A stretch of DNA of 27,307 bases from CADEFF01 sp964569315 (GCA_964569315.1 CAZMUZ010000044.1:1-27307), one strand, 5' to 3'; positions 16,753 through 24,245 are shown, numbered from the stretch's first letter. Notes: generated from the letters alone by a model not told the origin. Program-made: numbers and translations.

Positions 16753-16793
16753 ACCGGTATCGAGTGGGGGGCTTCTGTTGCCCGGTGCCCCCC
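16753..16793 (-). other. Pseudoknot at the 3' end of the tmRNA coding piece
   Basis: On the minus strand GGGGGGC (16793-16787) pairs with GCCCCCC (16772-16766), and ACCGG in its loop (16786-16782) pairs with CCGGT downstream (16757-16753). This H-type pseudoknot lies just after the tag stop codon, as in other tmRNAs. No T-run follows, so it is not a simple terminator. Confidence 0.7.
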
Positions 16794-16812
16794 GAACCGC
16801 GCTTACCTATAA

Positions 16813-16848
16813 CTAGGCAGCGAGAGCCAAACGGTTATTGTCGTTGGC
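16813..16848 (-). other. tmRNA tag reading frame (ANDNNRLALAA, stop TAG)
   Basis: The resume codon GCC is at 16848-16846, preceded by TAGAAGT. The encoded tag has the conserved ANDN start bound by SspB and the LAA end recognised by ClpX, with a rather short 11-residue length counting the first encoded Ala but not the charged Ala. Confidence 0.92.
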
Positions 16849-16983
16849 ACTTCTAGGATGGCCCGATAACGGCGGAACCATGCCGAGCGAAAGCACTGCC
16901 TTTACCACGCGCGTCGATCCTGTTTCGCCCCCGTCTCTCGACCGCACGTTCCGCCGGGATCGCTCCCGAGGGAAGCCGGAAAC

Positions 16984-17066
16984 TGGTGGAGGCGCCGGGT
17001 ACTGCCCCCGGGTCCGCTACGCTTATGCCACAGGGCGTTTATCGCCATAGTCGGTTGCCCGACGAG
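16984..17066 (-). other. tmRNA acceptor piece
   Basis: It contains a GNRA-capped hairpin, GTCGG-GCAA-CCGAC, at 17063-17050 near its 5' end, a T-arm with stem CCGGG/CCCGG around a seven-base GGCAGTA loop, the 3' acceptor strand CGCCTCC, discriminator A and CCA ending at 16984. The T-loop lacks the usual TTC. The 5' end is inferred from the hairpin and the promoter. Confidence 0.8.
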
Positions 17067-17069
17067 TTG

Positions 17070-17098
17070 AATATAGGTCTCCCGACCGGAAATCGGAA
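17070..17098 (-). promoter_or_regulatory. Candidate ssrA promoter
   Basis: On the minus strand TTCCGA (17098-17093) and TATATT (17075-17070) are 17 bases apart. Transcription would start about where the acceptor piece begins. The -10 is good and the -35 only partly matches. Confidence 0.45.
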
Positions 17099-17107
17099 GG
17101 GTTCCGG

Positions 17108-17159
17108 CCGGCGGTAAAATCGACGCCGGACCAAGCATATGGCTCGCCTGTCGGCGAGC
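17108..17159. promoter_or_regulatory. Two inverted repeats between ssrA and thyX
   Basis: CCGGCG (17108-17113) pairs with CGCCGG (17124-17129) across 10 AT-rich bases, and GCTCGCC (17142-17148) pairs with GGCGAGC (17153-17159) across TGTC. They sit in the divergent ssrA-thyX spacer and could be operator sites or leader hairpins of thyX. No clear thyX promoter is seen. Confidence 0.35.
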
Positions 17160-17219
17160 GGTTAAGATGCGCGGCCGACTCGCCCGCCATTCCCGAAGCC
17201 CAGCGCCGAAGCCCCTCCG

Positions 17220-18161
17220 ATGACGATCACGCCCGCGCAACAGGCCGAGATCGACGCCCAGCGCGGCGAAACCGCCGCCACGCGCCGGCCCACCGTCGCC
17301 GCGCTCGAGGCGGTGCTCTACCAGGCCCTTCCGGTGCTGGATCGCGGCTTCATCCGGGTCATCGACTATATGGGCGACGATGCCGCCGTCGTGCAGGCGG
17401 CCCGCGTTTCCTACGGCAAGGGGACGCGCCGCGTCAGCGAGGATCGCGGGCTCATCCACTATCTGATGCGCCATCGCCATTCGACGCCGTTCGAGATGTG
17501 CGAGATCAAATTCCATGTGAAACTGCCGATCTTCGTGGCGCGCCAGTGGATCCGGCACCGCACCGCGAACGTGAACGAGTATTCGGCGCGCTATTCGATC
17601 CTCGACAACGAGTTCTATGTGCCGGCGCCCGAGCATCTGGCGGCGCAATCGCAGGCGAACCGGCAGGGCCGCGGCGCGGTGCTGGAAGGGACGGAGGCCG
17701 AGCGGGTCTTGCGGCTGCTGCGCGAGGATGCCGCCCGCGCCTACGACCACTATGCGGAGATGCTGAACGAACGGGAGGACGGGACTCCCGTTTCCGCCGA
17801 CCGGCAGGGCCTCGCCCGCGAGCTCGCGCGGATGAACCTGTCGCTCGCCTTCTATACGCAGTGGTACTGGAAGGTCGACCTCCACAACCTCCTGCATTTC
17901 CTCTCGCTTCGCGCGGACGATCACGCGCAATATGAGATCCGCGCCTATGCCGAGACGATGCTCGATCTCGTGCGGCGCTGGGTGCCGCTCACCCACGAGG
18001 CGTTCGAGCAGCATAAGCTCAACGCCGTCACCTTCTCCGCGGGCGCGCTGGCGGCGGTCAAGCGGCTGCTGGCGGGCGAGGCGGTTACGCAAGCGACGAG
18101 CGGGCTCGGCAAGCGCGAATGGACCGAGCTCATGGCGGCGCTCGGCCGCGACGGCGACTGA
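17220..18161 (+). CDS. thyX: FAD-dependent thymidylate synthase
   Basis: This 313-residue protein converts dUMP to dTMP using methylenetetrahydrofolate and NADPH through FAD, and replaces ThyA in many alphaproteobacteria. The ThyX motif RHRx7S is present as R112-H113-R114 to S122 (RHRTANVNEYS). Other conserved stretches are DDAAVVQAARVSYGKGT (53-69), RHRHSTPFEMCEIKFHVKLP (84-103) and NLLHFLSLRAD. The N-terminal extension ALEAVLYQALPVLDRGFIRV is usual for the alphaproteobacterial branch, which supports the ATG at 17220 despite a poor ribosome-binding site. It is divergent from ssrA, and a PPOX-type gene follows after 59 bases in the same direction. Confidence 0.97.
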   Translation: MTITPAQQAEIDAQRGETAATRRPTVAALEAVLYQALPVLDRGFIRVIDYMGDDAAVVQAARVSYGKGTRRVSEDRGLIHYLMRHRHSTPFEMCEIKFHVKLPIFVARQWIRHRTANVNEYSARYSILDNEFYVPAPEHLAAQSQANRQGRGAVLEGTEAERVLRLLREDAARAYDHYAEMLNEREDGTPVSADRQGLARELARMNLSLAFYTQWYWKVDLHNLLHFLSLRADDHAQYEIRAYAETMLDLVRRWVPLTHEAFEQHKLNAVTFSAGALAAVKRLLAGEAVTQATSGLGKREWTELMAALGRDGD

Positions 18162-18220
18162 ATCGCAACGCGCGAGACGCGGGCTTCCCTCCGACGTCGC
18201 CCCATCTCGAGGAGGTGACC

Positions 18221-18868
18221 ATGACCGACCGGCCGACCGGGGACGTCGGGAGTCCCGACAAGCTGGAATCGATGCTGGGCCCGCCCGATCCGATCGCGAT
18301 CCGCAAGCAGATCGCGCGGATCGACCGTCATGCGCGCGATTTCATCGCGCTCTCGCCGTTCCTCTGTATCGGCACGGCGAGTGCCGACGGCGCCGCCGAT
18401 GTCTCGCCGCGCGGCGATCCGCCGGGCTTCGTGCAGGTGCTCGACGACCGCACGCTGCTCATTCCCGACCGCCCCGGCAACAACCGCACCGATTCCATGC
18501 GGAACATCCTGGAGAACCCGAATGTCGGGCTGCTGTTCTTTATCCCGGGCTTCGAGGACACGCTGCGGGTGAACGGCAGGGCGACGATCGTGAGCGACCG
18601 GGACCTGCTGGGCGCGTCGGTCGTGAACGGCAAGGCGCCGAAGGTCGGGATCCGTGTCGCGGTCGAGGAGGTGTTCCTGCACTGCGCCAAGGCGCTGAAG
18701 CGCTCGAAGCTCTGGGATCCGGCGGCGCAGGTCGAGCGCAAGGCGCTGCCGAGCCTGGTCAGGATGATTATGGAGCAGGTGGCCGAGGCCGAGAAGCCGC
18801 CTGCGGATGCCGAGGTCGCGGAAGCCGAGCAGGACCTCGAGGACCACTACAAGGTCGGGCTCTACTGA
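18221..18868 (+). CDS. PPOX-type FMN-dependent flavoprotein (MSMEG_1061-like)
   Basis: This 215-residue protein belongs to the pyridoxamine 5'-phosphate oxidase-like split beta-barrel group. Typical elements are FLCIGTASADGAADVSPRGDPPGF (in part; residues 46-69), the FMN-contacting PGNNRTDSMRNILENP and GFEDTLRVNGRATI. Enzymes of this group bind FMN or F420; the substrate is unknown. The tail (about 185-215) is acidic and ends in HYKVGLY. The start at 18221 is marked by GGAGGTGA at 18211-18218, the best ribosome-binding site in the window, even though the frame is open upstream through the end of thyX. It is probably co-transcribed with thyX and converges on mrp over REP-like palindromes. Confidence 0.88.
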   Translation: MTDRPTGDVGSPDKLESMLGPPDPIAIRKQIARIDRHARDFIALSPFLCIGTASADGAADVSPRGDPPGFVQVLDDRTLLIPDRPGNNRTDSMRNILENPNVGLLFFIPGFEDTLRVNGRATIVSDRDLLGASVVNGKAPKVGIRVAVEEVFLHCAKALKRSKLWDPAAQVERKALPSLVRMIMEQVAEAEKPPADAEVAEAEQDLEDHYKVGLY

Positions 18869-18927
18869 GGCCGGACCTGCCGCGGCAGCCCTGGAGCTTG
18901 CTATGGCAATTCCGCAAGTCGGGCCTC

Positions 18928-18997
18928 CCTCATCCTTCGACAGGCTCCGGATGAGGCAGCACTGATCCCTCATGGTGAGCCTGTCGAACCATGAGGG
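18928..18997. repeat. Pair of REP-like palindromes in opposite orientation
   Basis: The first hairpin has arms CCTCATCC (18928-18935) and GGATGAGG (18949-18956); the second has 10-bp arms CCCTCATGGT (18967-18976) and ACCATGAGGG (18988-18997). Their loops, TTCGACAGGCTC and GAGCCTGTCGAA, are exact reverse complements. The TTCGACAGGCTC core is a widely dispersed repetitive motif in proteobacterial genomes. Placed between convergent genes, it could also help end transcription from both sides. Confidence 0.8.
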
Positions 18998-19033
18998 TCG
19001 TCGGCTGGCGGTTCGGCGATCCTCGACGACGAA

Positions 19034-20197
19034 CTACTGCAGGAGGATGCGCGGCGCCTCGCGCCCGGCGGCGGTCCCGCTCTCGAGGAGCTGCCAGATC
19101 CGCTTCGCGATCGCGCGGTAGGTCTCAGAATGCGGGCTCGCGGGGTCGGCGACCACGATCGGCCGGCCGCCATCCGAGGTTTCGCGGATCGCCATGTCGA
19201 GCGGCAGCGCCCCCAGGAACTCGACGCCGAGCCGCTCGGCTTCGCGCTTCGCGCCGCCATGGCTGAAGATCTCGCTCCGCTCGCCGCAATGCGGGCAGAG
19301 GAAGTAGCTCATGTTCTCGACGATGCCGAGCACCGGCACCTCGACTTTGCGGAACATGTTGAGGCCCTTCCGCGCATCGGCGAGGGCGATGTCCTGCGGG
19401 GTCGAGACGATGACGGCGCCGGCGAGCGGCACCTGCTGCGCCATGGTGAGCTGCGCGTCGCCGGTGCCCGGCGGCAGGTCGCAGACAAGGAGGTCGAGCT
19501 CGCCCCATTCGACATCGCGCAGGAGCTGGTTGAGTGCGCTCATCACCATCGGCCCGCGCCAGATGATCGGCGTGTCCTCGGCCACCATGAAGCCGATCGA
19601 CATGCAGCGCACCCCGTGATTCTCCATCGGCAGGAGCCGCTTGCCGTCGGGCGAGCTCGGCTTGCCGGAGATTCCCATCATGCGGGGCTGCGAGGGTCCG
19701 TAGATGTCGGCATCGAGCAGGCCGACGCGGAGCCCGTTGGCGTGGGCCGCAAGCGCGAGATTGACCGCCGTCGTGGATTTGCCGACGCCGCCCTTGCCGC
19801 TCGCGACGGCGACGATATGGCGGACGCCCGGCACCAGCGCCTTGCCGGCGCGCGCCTGCGGCCGCGGCTCGGCGCCGTGCGAATGGCCGTGATGGGCATG
19901 GTCGCGATCCGGCACGGGACGCGAAGGCGGCGCCGCAGCGGACGCGCCGCGATGCGCGGTCAGGACGGCCGTCACCGAAAGCACGCCCGGCACCGCCTGC
20001 ACGATACGTTCGGCTTCGGCGCGCAGCGGCTCCAGCTCCGCCGCACGGCGCGGATCGATCTCGATCGCGAAGCCGATATTGCCGTCCTTCGCCATCACGC
20101 CGCTTACCATGCCGAGCGCGACGATGTCGCCGCGCCCGTCCGGTCCCTTAACGCCGCGCAGCGCCTCGATAATCGTGGCTTCGCTCGGGCCGGCCAT
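19034..20197 (-). CDS. mrp: Mrp/NBP35 (ApbC) family iron-sulfur cluster carrier ATPase
   Basis: This 387-residue protein has an N-terminal MIP18/DUF59-type domain (about 4-80), a linker with a His-rich patch HAHHGHSH (100-107), and a ParA/MinD-type P-loop ATPase domain with the deviant Walker A GKGGVGKS (134-141), LLDADIYGPSQPRM and VCDLPPGTGD. C301-P-H-C304 is the dimer-interface motif that binds the transferable [4Fe-4S] cluster. Mrp delivers clusters to apo-enzymes in the cytoplasm. The ATG at 20197 follows an AGGAG; the upstream frame start at 20266 would read into the divergent hflK promoter region. The gene is divergent from hflK. Confidence 0.95.
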   Translation of the reverse strand: MAGPSEATIIEALRGVKGPDGRGDIVALGMVSGVMAKDGNIGFAIEIDPRRAAELEPLRAEAERIVQAVPGVLSVTAVLTAHRGASAAAPPSRPVPDRDHAHHGHSHGAEPRPQARAGKALVPGVRHIVAVASGKGGVGKSTTAVNLALAAHANGLRVGLLDADIYGPSQPRMMGISGKPSSPDGKRLLPMENHGVRCMSIGFMVAEDTPIIWRGPMVMSALNQLLRDVEWGELDLLVCDLPPGTGDAQLTMAQQVPLAGAVIVSTPQDIALADARKGLNMFRKVEVPVLGIVENMSYFLCPHCGERSEIFSHGGAKREAERLGVEFLGALPLDMAIRETSDGGRPIVVADPASPHSETYRAIAKRIWQLLESGTAAGREAPRILLQ

Positions 20198-20242
20198 GCT
20201 TGAATTCTCCTCGAACGGCCCAATATGGGCAGCAGCGCCAGG

Positions 20243-20271
20243 TTGCTGGCGCCAACGGGCCGACATATAAG
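20243..20271 (+). promoter_or_regulatory. Candidate hflKC promoter
   Basis: TTGCTG (20243-20248) and TATAAG (20266-20271) are 17 bases apart, 59 bases before the hflK ATG. The -35 lies in a hairpin with arms GCGCCAG (20235-20241) and CTGGCGC (20246-20252), and a second palindrome, GCCCA-ATA-TGGGC, lies at 20218-20230, so the site may be regulated. Confidence 0.45.
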
Positions 20272-20329
20272 GCGTTCCTGCAGCTTGTCAAAGCAGGCGC
20301 CGATTTCACAAGACGGGGAAAGCGACACG

Positions 20330-21490
20330 ATGCCGTGGCAGAATCAAGGGGGAGGCGGCGGTCCATGGGGCGGCGGCCAGGGACCATGGGGTCGTGGACC
20401 CTCGGGCGGCGGCCAGCGGCCGAACGATTTCGAAGATATGCTGCGGCGCGGCCAGGACCGCATGAAGGGCTGGATGCCGGGCGGCATCGGCAGCCGACGC
20501 GGCATCTTTTTCATTGCGCTCGCGGCGCTGGCGCTATGGCTCGCCTCCGGCTTTTACCGCGTTGACGCCAACGAGCAGGGCGTGGTGCTGATCTTCGGCA
20601 AATGGGTCGCGACCACCGGTCCCGGCCTCAACTACAACCTGCCGGCGCCGATCGGCTCGGTCGAGACGCCGATGGTCGATTTCGAATACCCGACGGAAGT
20701 CGGCTTCGTCTCCAGCGCGGACGGCTCGAGTCTGCGCGAAAACGCCGCGGAAAGCCTCATGCTCACCGGCGACGAGAACATCATCAATATCCAGTTCGTG
20801 GTGTTCTGGAAGATCGGCGACGCCGGCGCGTATCTCTTCAATGTCCGCGAGCCCGAGGCGACGGTGAAGAGCGTCGCCGAGGCGGCGATGCGGGAGATCG
20901 TCGGTCAGTCCAAGTTCGAAGACATCCGCACGGTCGGGCGCGCGCAAATTCAGGCGCAGGCCCAGGAGCTCATCCAGCAGATTCTCGACGATTACAAAGC
21001 AGGGATCGAAGTAACCAAGCTCGAAATGCAACGCGTCGATCCGCCGGAAGCGGTGATCGAGGCGTTCCGCGACGTTCAGGCGGCGCGCGCCGACCGGGAG
21101 CGGTCGGTGAACGAGGCGCAGGGGTATTTCAACGAGGTGACGGCGCGCGCCGCGGGCGACGCGCAGCAGACCATCAAGGCCGCCGAGGCCTATCGCGCGG
21201 AGCGGATCGCGATCTCGACGGGCGACGCGGAACGCTTCGTCTCGGTCTATGACCAGTATGTCAAAGCGGAGGACATCACCCAGCGTCGCCTCTATCTCGA
21301 GACGATGGAGCGCATCATGCACAACATGAACAAGGTGCTGATCGACAGCGCCGCCGGCGGCACCGGGGCGGTGCCCTATCTGTCGCTGAACGAATTGATG
21401 GATCGCCTGCAGGCGGCGCAGAAGCCGGCGAGCGGGACGGCGACGTCGAACCCCGCCCCGGCAACCACCGGAACGGGGACCGGCCAATGA
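20330..21490 (+). CDS. hflK: FtsH protease modulator HflK
   Basis: This 386-residue SPFH-domain protein has a Gly/Trp/Pro-rich cytoplasmic N-terminus (residues 1-30), one transmembrane helix (about 58-74) and a periplasmic stomatin-like domain starting at YRVDANEQGVVLIFGKW, then a coiled-coil region (about 255-330). With HflC it forms a large cage around FtsH in the inner membrane and modulates degradation of membrane proteins. The ATG at 20330 gives the family-typical MPWQNQGGGGGPWG start, whereas the upstream frame is promoter DNA. It overlaps hflC by four bases (ATGA), so translation is coupled. The last 30 residues are Ala/Thr/Pro-rich and probably unstructured. Confidence 0.96.
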   Translation: MPWQNQGGGGGPWGGGQGPWGRGPSGGGQRPNDFEDMLRRGQDRMKGWMPGGIGSRRGIFFIALAALALWLASGFYRVDANEQGVVLIFGKWVATTGPGLNYNLPAPIGSVETPMVDFEYPTEVGFVSSADGSSLRENAAESLMLTGDENIINIQFVVFWKIGDAGAYLFNVREPEATVKSVAEAAMREIVGQSKFEDIRTVGRAQIQAQAQELIQQILDDYKAGIEVTKLEMQRVDPPEAVIEAFRDVQAARADRERSVNEAQGYFNEVTARAAGDAQQTIKAAEAYRAERIAISTGDAERFVSVYDQYVKAEDITQRRLYLETMERIMHNMNKVLIDSAAGGTGAVPYLSLNELMDRLQAAQKPASGTATSNPAPATTGTGTGQ

Positions 21491-22368
21491 GACACAGCAC
21501 TCTCGCAGGGTTGGTGATCGCGCTCGTCGTGCTGGTTGTGGTCGGCAGCGCGTCGATGTTCACCGTGAACCAGTGGCAGCAGGCGCTGGTGCTGCAGTTC
21601 GGCAATCCGCAGCGCGCCATCGACGAGGCGGGGCTGCATTTCAAGATGCCCTTCGTCCAGAACGTCGTCTATTTCGACAAGCGGGTGCTCAGTGTCGATC
21701 TGCCGCCGGCCGAAGTCCCGACCGCCGACCAGAAGCAGGTCGTGGTCGAGGCCTACGCCAAATACCTCATCACCGACCCGTTGAGATTCTACCAGGTGGT
21801 GCGTGACGAGAACGGGCTCGGCAGCCGCGTCGGGCGCATCATCAGCGGCAACCTGCGATCCAAGCTGGGCGGTATCCCCATGGCGCACATCCTTACCGAG
21901 GAGCGCGCCAACATCATGCAGGAGATAACCCAGACCGTAAGCACGGCGGCGGAAAGCTACGGCGTGAAAGTCATCGACGTGCGGATGAAGCGCGTCGACC
22001 TGCCGGAAGAGAACAGCCAGGCGATCTTCCGCCGCATGCAGACCCAGCGCGAGCAGGAGGCCCGGCGAATCCGCGCCGAGGGCCAGCGCGAGGCCCAGAC
22101 GCTGCGCGCGGAGGCCGACAAGCAGCAGGTCGTGATCATTTCCGATGCAAGGCGGCAGGCCGAAATCCTGCGCGGCGAAGGCGACGGCGAGGCGGTCCGC
22201 ATCTATGCCGACGCCTATGGGCGCGATCCCGCCTTCTTCGATTTCTTCCGGTCGCTGCAGGCGCTCGATAACGGCCTTTCGGGCGGCACCACCACCTATG
22301 TCGGCCCGCCGAGCGGCGATTTCTTCCGCTATTTCGGCCAGGAAACGCCCCTGCCGCCCGCGCAATAG
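21487..22368 (+). CDS. hflC: FtsH protease modulator HflC
   Basis: This 293-residue partner of HflK has an N-terminal membrane helix (about residues 7-24) followed by FTVNQWQQALVLQFG, the usual start of the HflC SPFH domain, and LRFYQVVRDE, then DVRMKRVDLPEENSQAIFRR, in part, and a long coiled coil (about 180-240) rich in Glu, Arg, Ala and Gln. The C-terminal FFDFFRSLQALDNGL is characteristic of the family. The start overlaps the hflK stop in an ATGA. A DUF2065 gene follows after 21 bases, as in many alphaproteobacteria. Confidence 0.96.
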   Translation: MRHSTLAGLVIALVVLVVVGSASMFTVNQWQQALVLQFGNPQRAIDEAGLHFKMPFVQNVVYFDKRVLSVDLPPAEVPTADQKQVVVEAYAKYLITDPLRFYQVVRDENGLGSRVGRIISGNLRSKLGGIPMAHILTEERANIMQEITQTVSTAAESYGVKVIDVRMKRVDLPEENSQAIFRRMQTQREQEARRIRAEGQREAQTLRAEADKQQVVIISDARRQAEILRGEGDGEAVRIYADAYGRDPAFFDFFRSLQALDNGLSGGTTTYVGPPSGDFFRYFGQETPLPPAQ

Positions 22369-22389
22369 GCCCCCGGACGGTTCCGGCCG

Positions 22390-22587
22390 ATGCGCGTCGA
22401 TCTGGTCGATTTCGTGGTCGCCCTCGGTCTCGTGCTGGTGATCGAGGGGCTGGTGCTGGCGCTGGCGCCCGGCATGCCGAAACGGATGGTGGCGGTATTG
22501 GCCGCGGCCCCGGAATCGCGCCTGCGCCTGGGCGGCCTGCTGGCCATTGCGCTCGGTGTCGGCGTCGTCTGGCTGATGCGGGGCTGA
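22390..22587 (+). CDS. DUF2065 (YjeT-like) small membrane protein
   Basis: This 65-residue protein has two hydrophobic helices (about residues 8-27 and 44-62) joined by a short basic turn containing PGMPKRM, which is the DUF2065 pattern. The family is regularly found next to hflKC and is thought to be an inner-membrane protein, but its function is not known. The gene begins 21 bases after hflC and is probably part of that operon. A weak hairpin (ACCCG/CGGGT, 22618-22635) follows but lacks a T-run. Confidence 0.88.
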   Translation: MRVDLVDFVVALGLVLVIEGLVLALAPGMPKRMVAVLAAAPESRLRLGGLLAIALGVGVVWLMRG

Positions 22588-22635
22588 TGGGCCGGTCAGG
22601 ATGCGCCTCCCCGTAAAACCCGTGTGAAGCCGGGT

Positions 22636-22660
22636 GGAATTCGTTCAAGCGGCGAACGAA
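22636..22660 (+). promoter_or_regulatory. Possible stress-sigma promoter or operator of degP
   Basis: GGAAT (22636-22640) and CGAA (22657-22660) are 16 bases apart, resembling the spacing and -35 of ECF-type (RpoE/EcfG-like) promoters. The same stretch holds a perfect inverted repeat, TTCGTTC-N7-GAACGAA (22640-22660). It lies 40 bases before the degP start. Either reading is tentative. Confidence 0.3.
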
Positions 22661-22699
22661 ATCCCTTAGATTGAGCATCGGAACGAGGAGGAGGTAGCG

Positions 22700-24196
22700 G
22701 TGGTGCGAAGCAGGCCGAAGTCTCTGGCGGTGGCGCGAAGCCTCGCCGCCGCGCGGCTGGAAATGGCGGTGCGCTGGCTGCTGCCGTTTGGCGCCCTGCT
22801 CGCCGCGCTTCTGGCGGCCGCATCGGCGCAGGCCCGCTCGGCCCCGGACAGCTTCGCCGACCTCGCCGAGCGGCTGCTGCCGGCCGTGGTCAACGTCTCG
22901 ACCACCCAGCAGATCCGCGAAGAGGACCTCTCCCAGCAGGAGCTCGACGAGTTCTTCCGCGACTTCTTCGACCGGCAGCGCCGCGGCGACGAGGGCCCGC
23001 GCCGCGCGACTTCGCTCGGCTCCGGTTTCATCATCGATGCGAGCGGCTACATCGTCACCAACAACCATGTCATCGAGGGCGCCGACGAGATCACCGTCAA
23101 GCTGCACGATAATACCGAGCTCAAGGCGACGCTTGTCGGCATCGACGAGAAGACCGACCTGGCGCTCCTCAAGGTCGAGCCGACCGAGCCCTTGCCGGCG
23201 GTGCAGTGGGGCGATTCGGACGAAACGCGGATCGGCGACTGGGTGCTCGCGATCGGCAACCCCTTCGGCCTCGGCGGCTCGGTCACGGCCGGCATCGTCT
23301 CGGCCCGGCAGCGCGACATCAATGCCGGCCCCTATGACGATTTCATCCAGACCGACGCCTCGATCAATCGCGGCAACTCCGGCGGCCCGATGTTCGACAT
23401 GGACGGCAACGTCATCGGCATCGCGACCGCGATCTATTCGCCCTCCGGCGGCAGCGTCGGCATCGGCTTCGCGATCCCTTCGAACCTCGCCCGCACCGTC
23501 ATCGACCAGCTCCGCGATTTCGGCCATGCCCGCCGCGGCTGGCTCGGCGTGCGGATCCAGAGCGTCAGCGACGAGCTTGCCGAGGGGCTTCGGCTGCCCT
23601 CCGTCACCGGCGCCCTCATCGCCAACGTGACCGAAGGCGGGCCCGCGGAAGCGGCCGGCATCCGCCAGGGCGACGTGGTGCTCGAGTTCGACGGCAAGGC
23701 GATCGACGAGATGCGGAAGCTGCCGCGCGTCGTCGCGGAGACGCCGATCGACAGGAAGGTCCCGGTCGTGATCTGGCGTCAGGGCGACCGCCTGACCGTC
23801 GATGTCGTGGTCGGCGAGCTCGACGAGGCGACGGACATGGCCGCCGCGGAGGAACCGGAAGGCCAGAAGACCGGCCCGGACTTGCGGGCGGGCGAGATCG
23901 AGCTGCTGGGGCTTTCCGTCACCGAGATCACGGAGGAGCTGCGCGGGCAGTTCAATGTCGATCCCGAGGTGACGGGCGTGGTCGTGCTGGACGTGGCAAA
24001 GCAGGGACCGGCGGCGGAGAAGGGCATCGAGGCCGGCGACGTCATCGTCGAGGTGGATCAGAAAGCGGTCGCCAAGCCCGCCGACGTGTCGCAGCAGGTC
24101 GAGAGCGCCAAGGAGAACGGCTACCGGGTCGTGACGCTGCTGATCTATCGCGGCGGCGACTACCAGTGGGTGGCGGTCCGCATCGACCAGGGCTGA
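22700..24196 (+). CDS. degP: Do family serine endopeptidase (DegP/HtrA)
   Basis: This 498-residue periplasmic protease-chaperone has a long basic N-terminus and signal sequence (hydrophobic core about 26-42, likely cleavage after AQA near 45), a trypsin-like domain with the catalytic triad H123 (TNNHVIEG), D153 (KTDLALL) and S227 (GNSGGP), and two PDZ domains (about 265-355 and 395-490). It degrades or refolds misfolded envelope proteins. The start is GTG at 22700, or the adjacent GTG at 22703, behind a GAGGAGGAGG ribosome-binding site. An ATG at 22763 would also give a plausible signal peptide but has no good site. It follows hflKC-DUF2065, so the region groups envelope quality control. DegQ is an equally valid name. 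Confidence 0.95.
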   Translation: MVRSRPKSLAVARSLAAARLEMAVRWLLPFGALLAALLAAASAQARSAPDSFADLAERLLPAVVNVSTTQQIREEDLSQQELDEFFRDFFDRQRRGDEGPRRATSLGSGFIIDASGYIVTNNHVIEGADEITVKLHDNTELKATLVGIDEKTDLALLKVEPTEPLPAVQWGDSDETRIGDWVLAIGNPFGLGGSVTAGIVSARQRDINAGPYDDFIQTDASINRGNSGGPMFDMDGNVIGIATAIYSPSGGSVGIGFAIPSNLARTVIDQLRDFGHARRGWLGVRIQSVSDELAEGLRLPSVTGALIANVTEGGPAEAAGIRQGDVVLEFDGKAIDEMRKLPRVVAETPIDRKVPVVIWRQGDRLTVDVVVGELDEATDMAAAEEPEGQKTGPDLRAGEIELLGLSVTEITEELRGQFNVDPEVTGVVVLDVAKQGPAAEKGIEAGDVIVEVDQKAVAKPADVSQQVESAKENGYRVVTLLIYRGGDYQWVAVRIDQG

Positions 24197-24245
24197 GCCT
24201 CCGATTCGCGGGCCCGCGGGCTAGTCGCGGCGGACGCTGCCCCCA

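Larger units (their letters stand above)
16745..17066 (-). ncRNA. ssrA: tmRNA, circularly permuted two-piece type
   Basis: The minus strand encodes a tmRNA whose 3' half precedes its 5' half, the arrangement of alphaproteobacteria. The acceptor piece ends in an encoded CCA at 16984. After a 51-base intervening segment the coding piece begins at 16932 with GGGGGCGAAACAGGATCGAC. GGGGGCG pairs with CGCCTCC before A-CCA, giving a seven-pair acceptor stem that includes the G3-U70 wobble that specifies alanine. The tag frame (16848-16813) reads ANDNNRLALAA then TAG. A pseudoknot closes the coding piece. tmRNA rescues stalled ribosomes and marks their products for proteolysis. The outer ends are estimated to within several bases. 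The gene fills the 516-bp gap between sspB and thyX. Confidence 0.95.

Noticed and set aside
24207..24218. Palindrome CGCGGGCCCGCG after degP as a terminator
   Set aside because: No T-run follows and a perfect GC palindrome of this size is not surprising in such DNA; it leaves no room for a loop.
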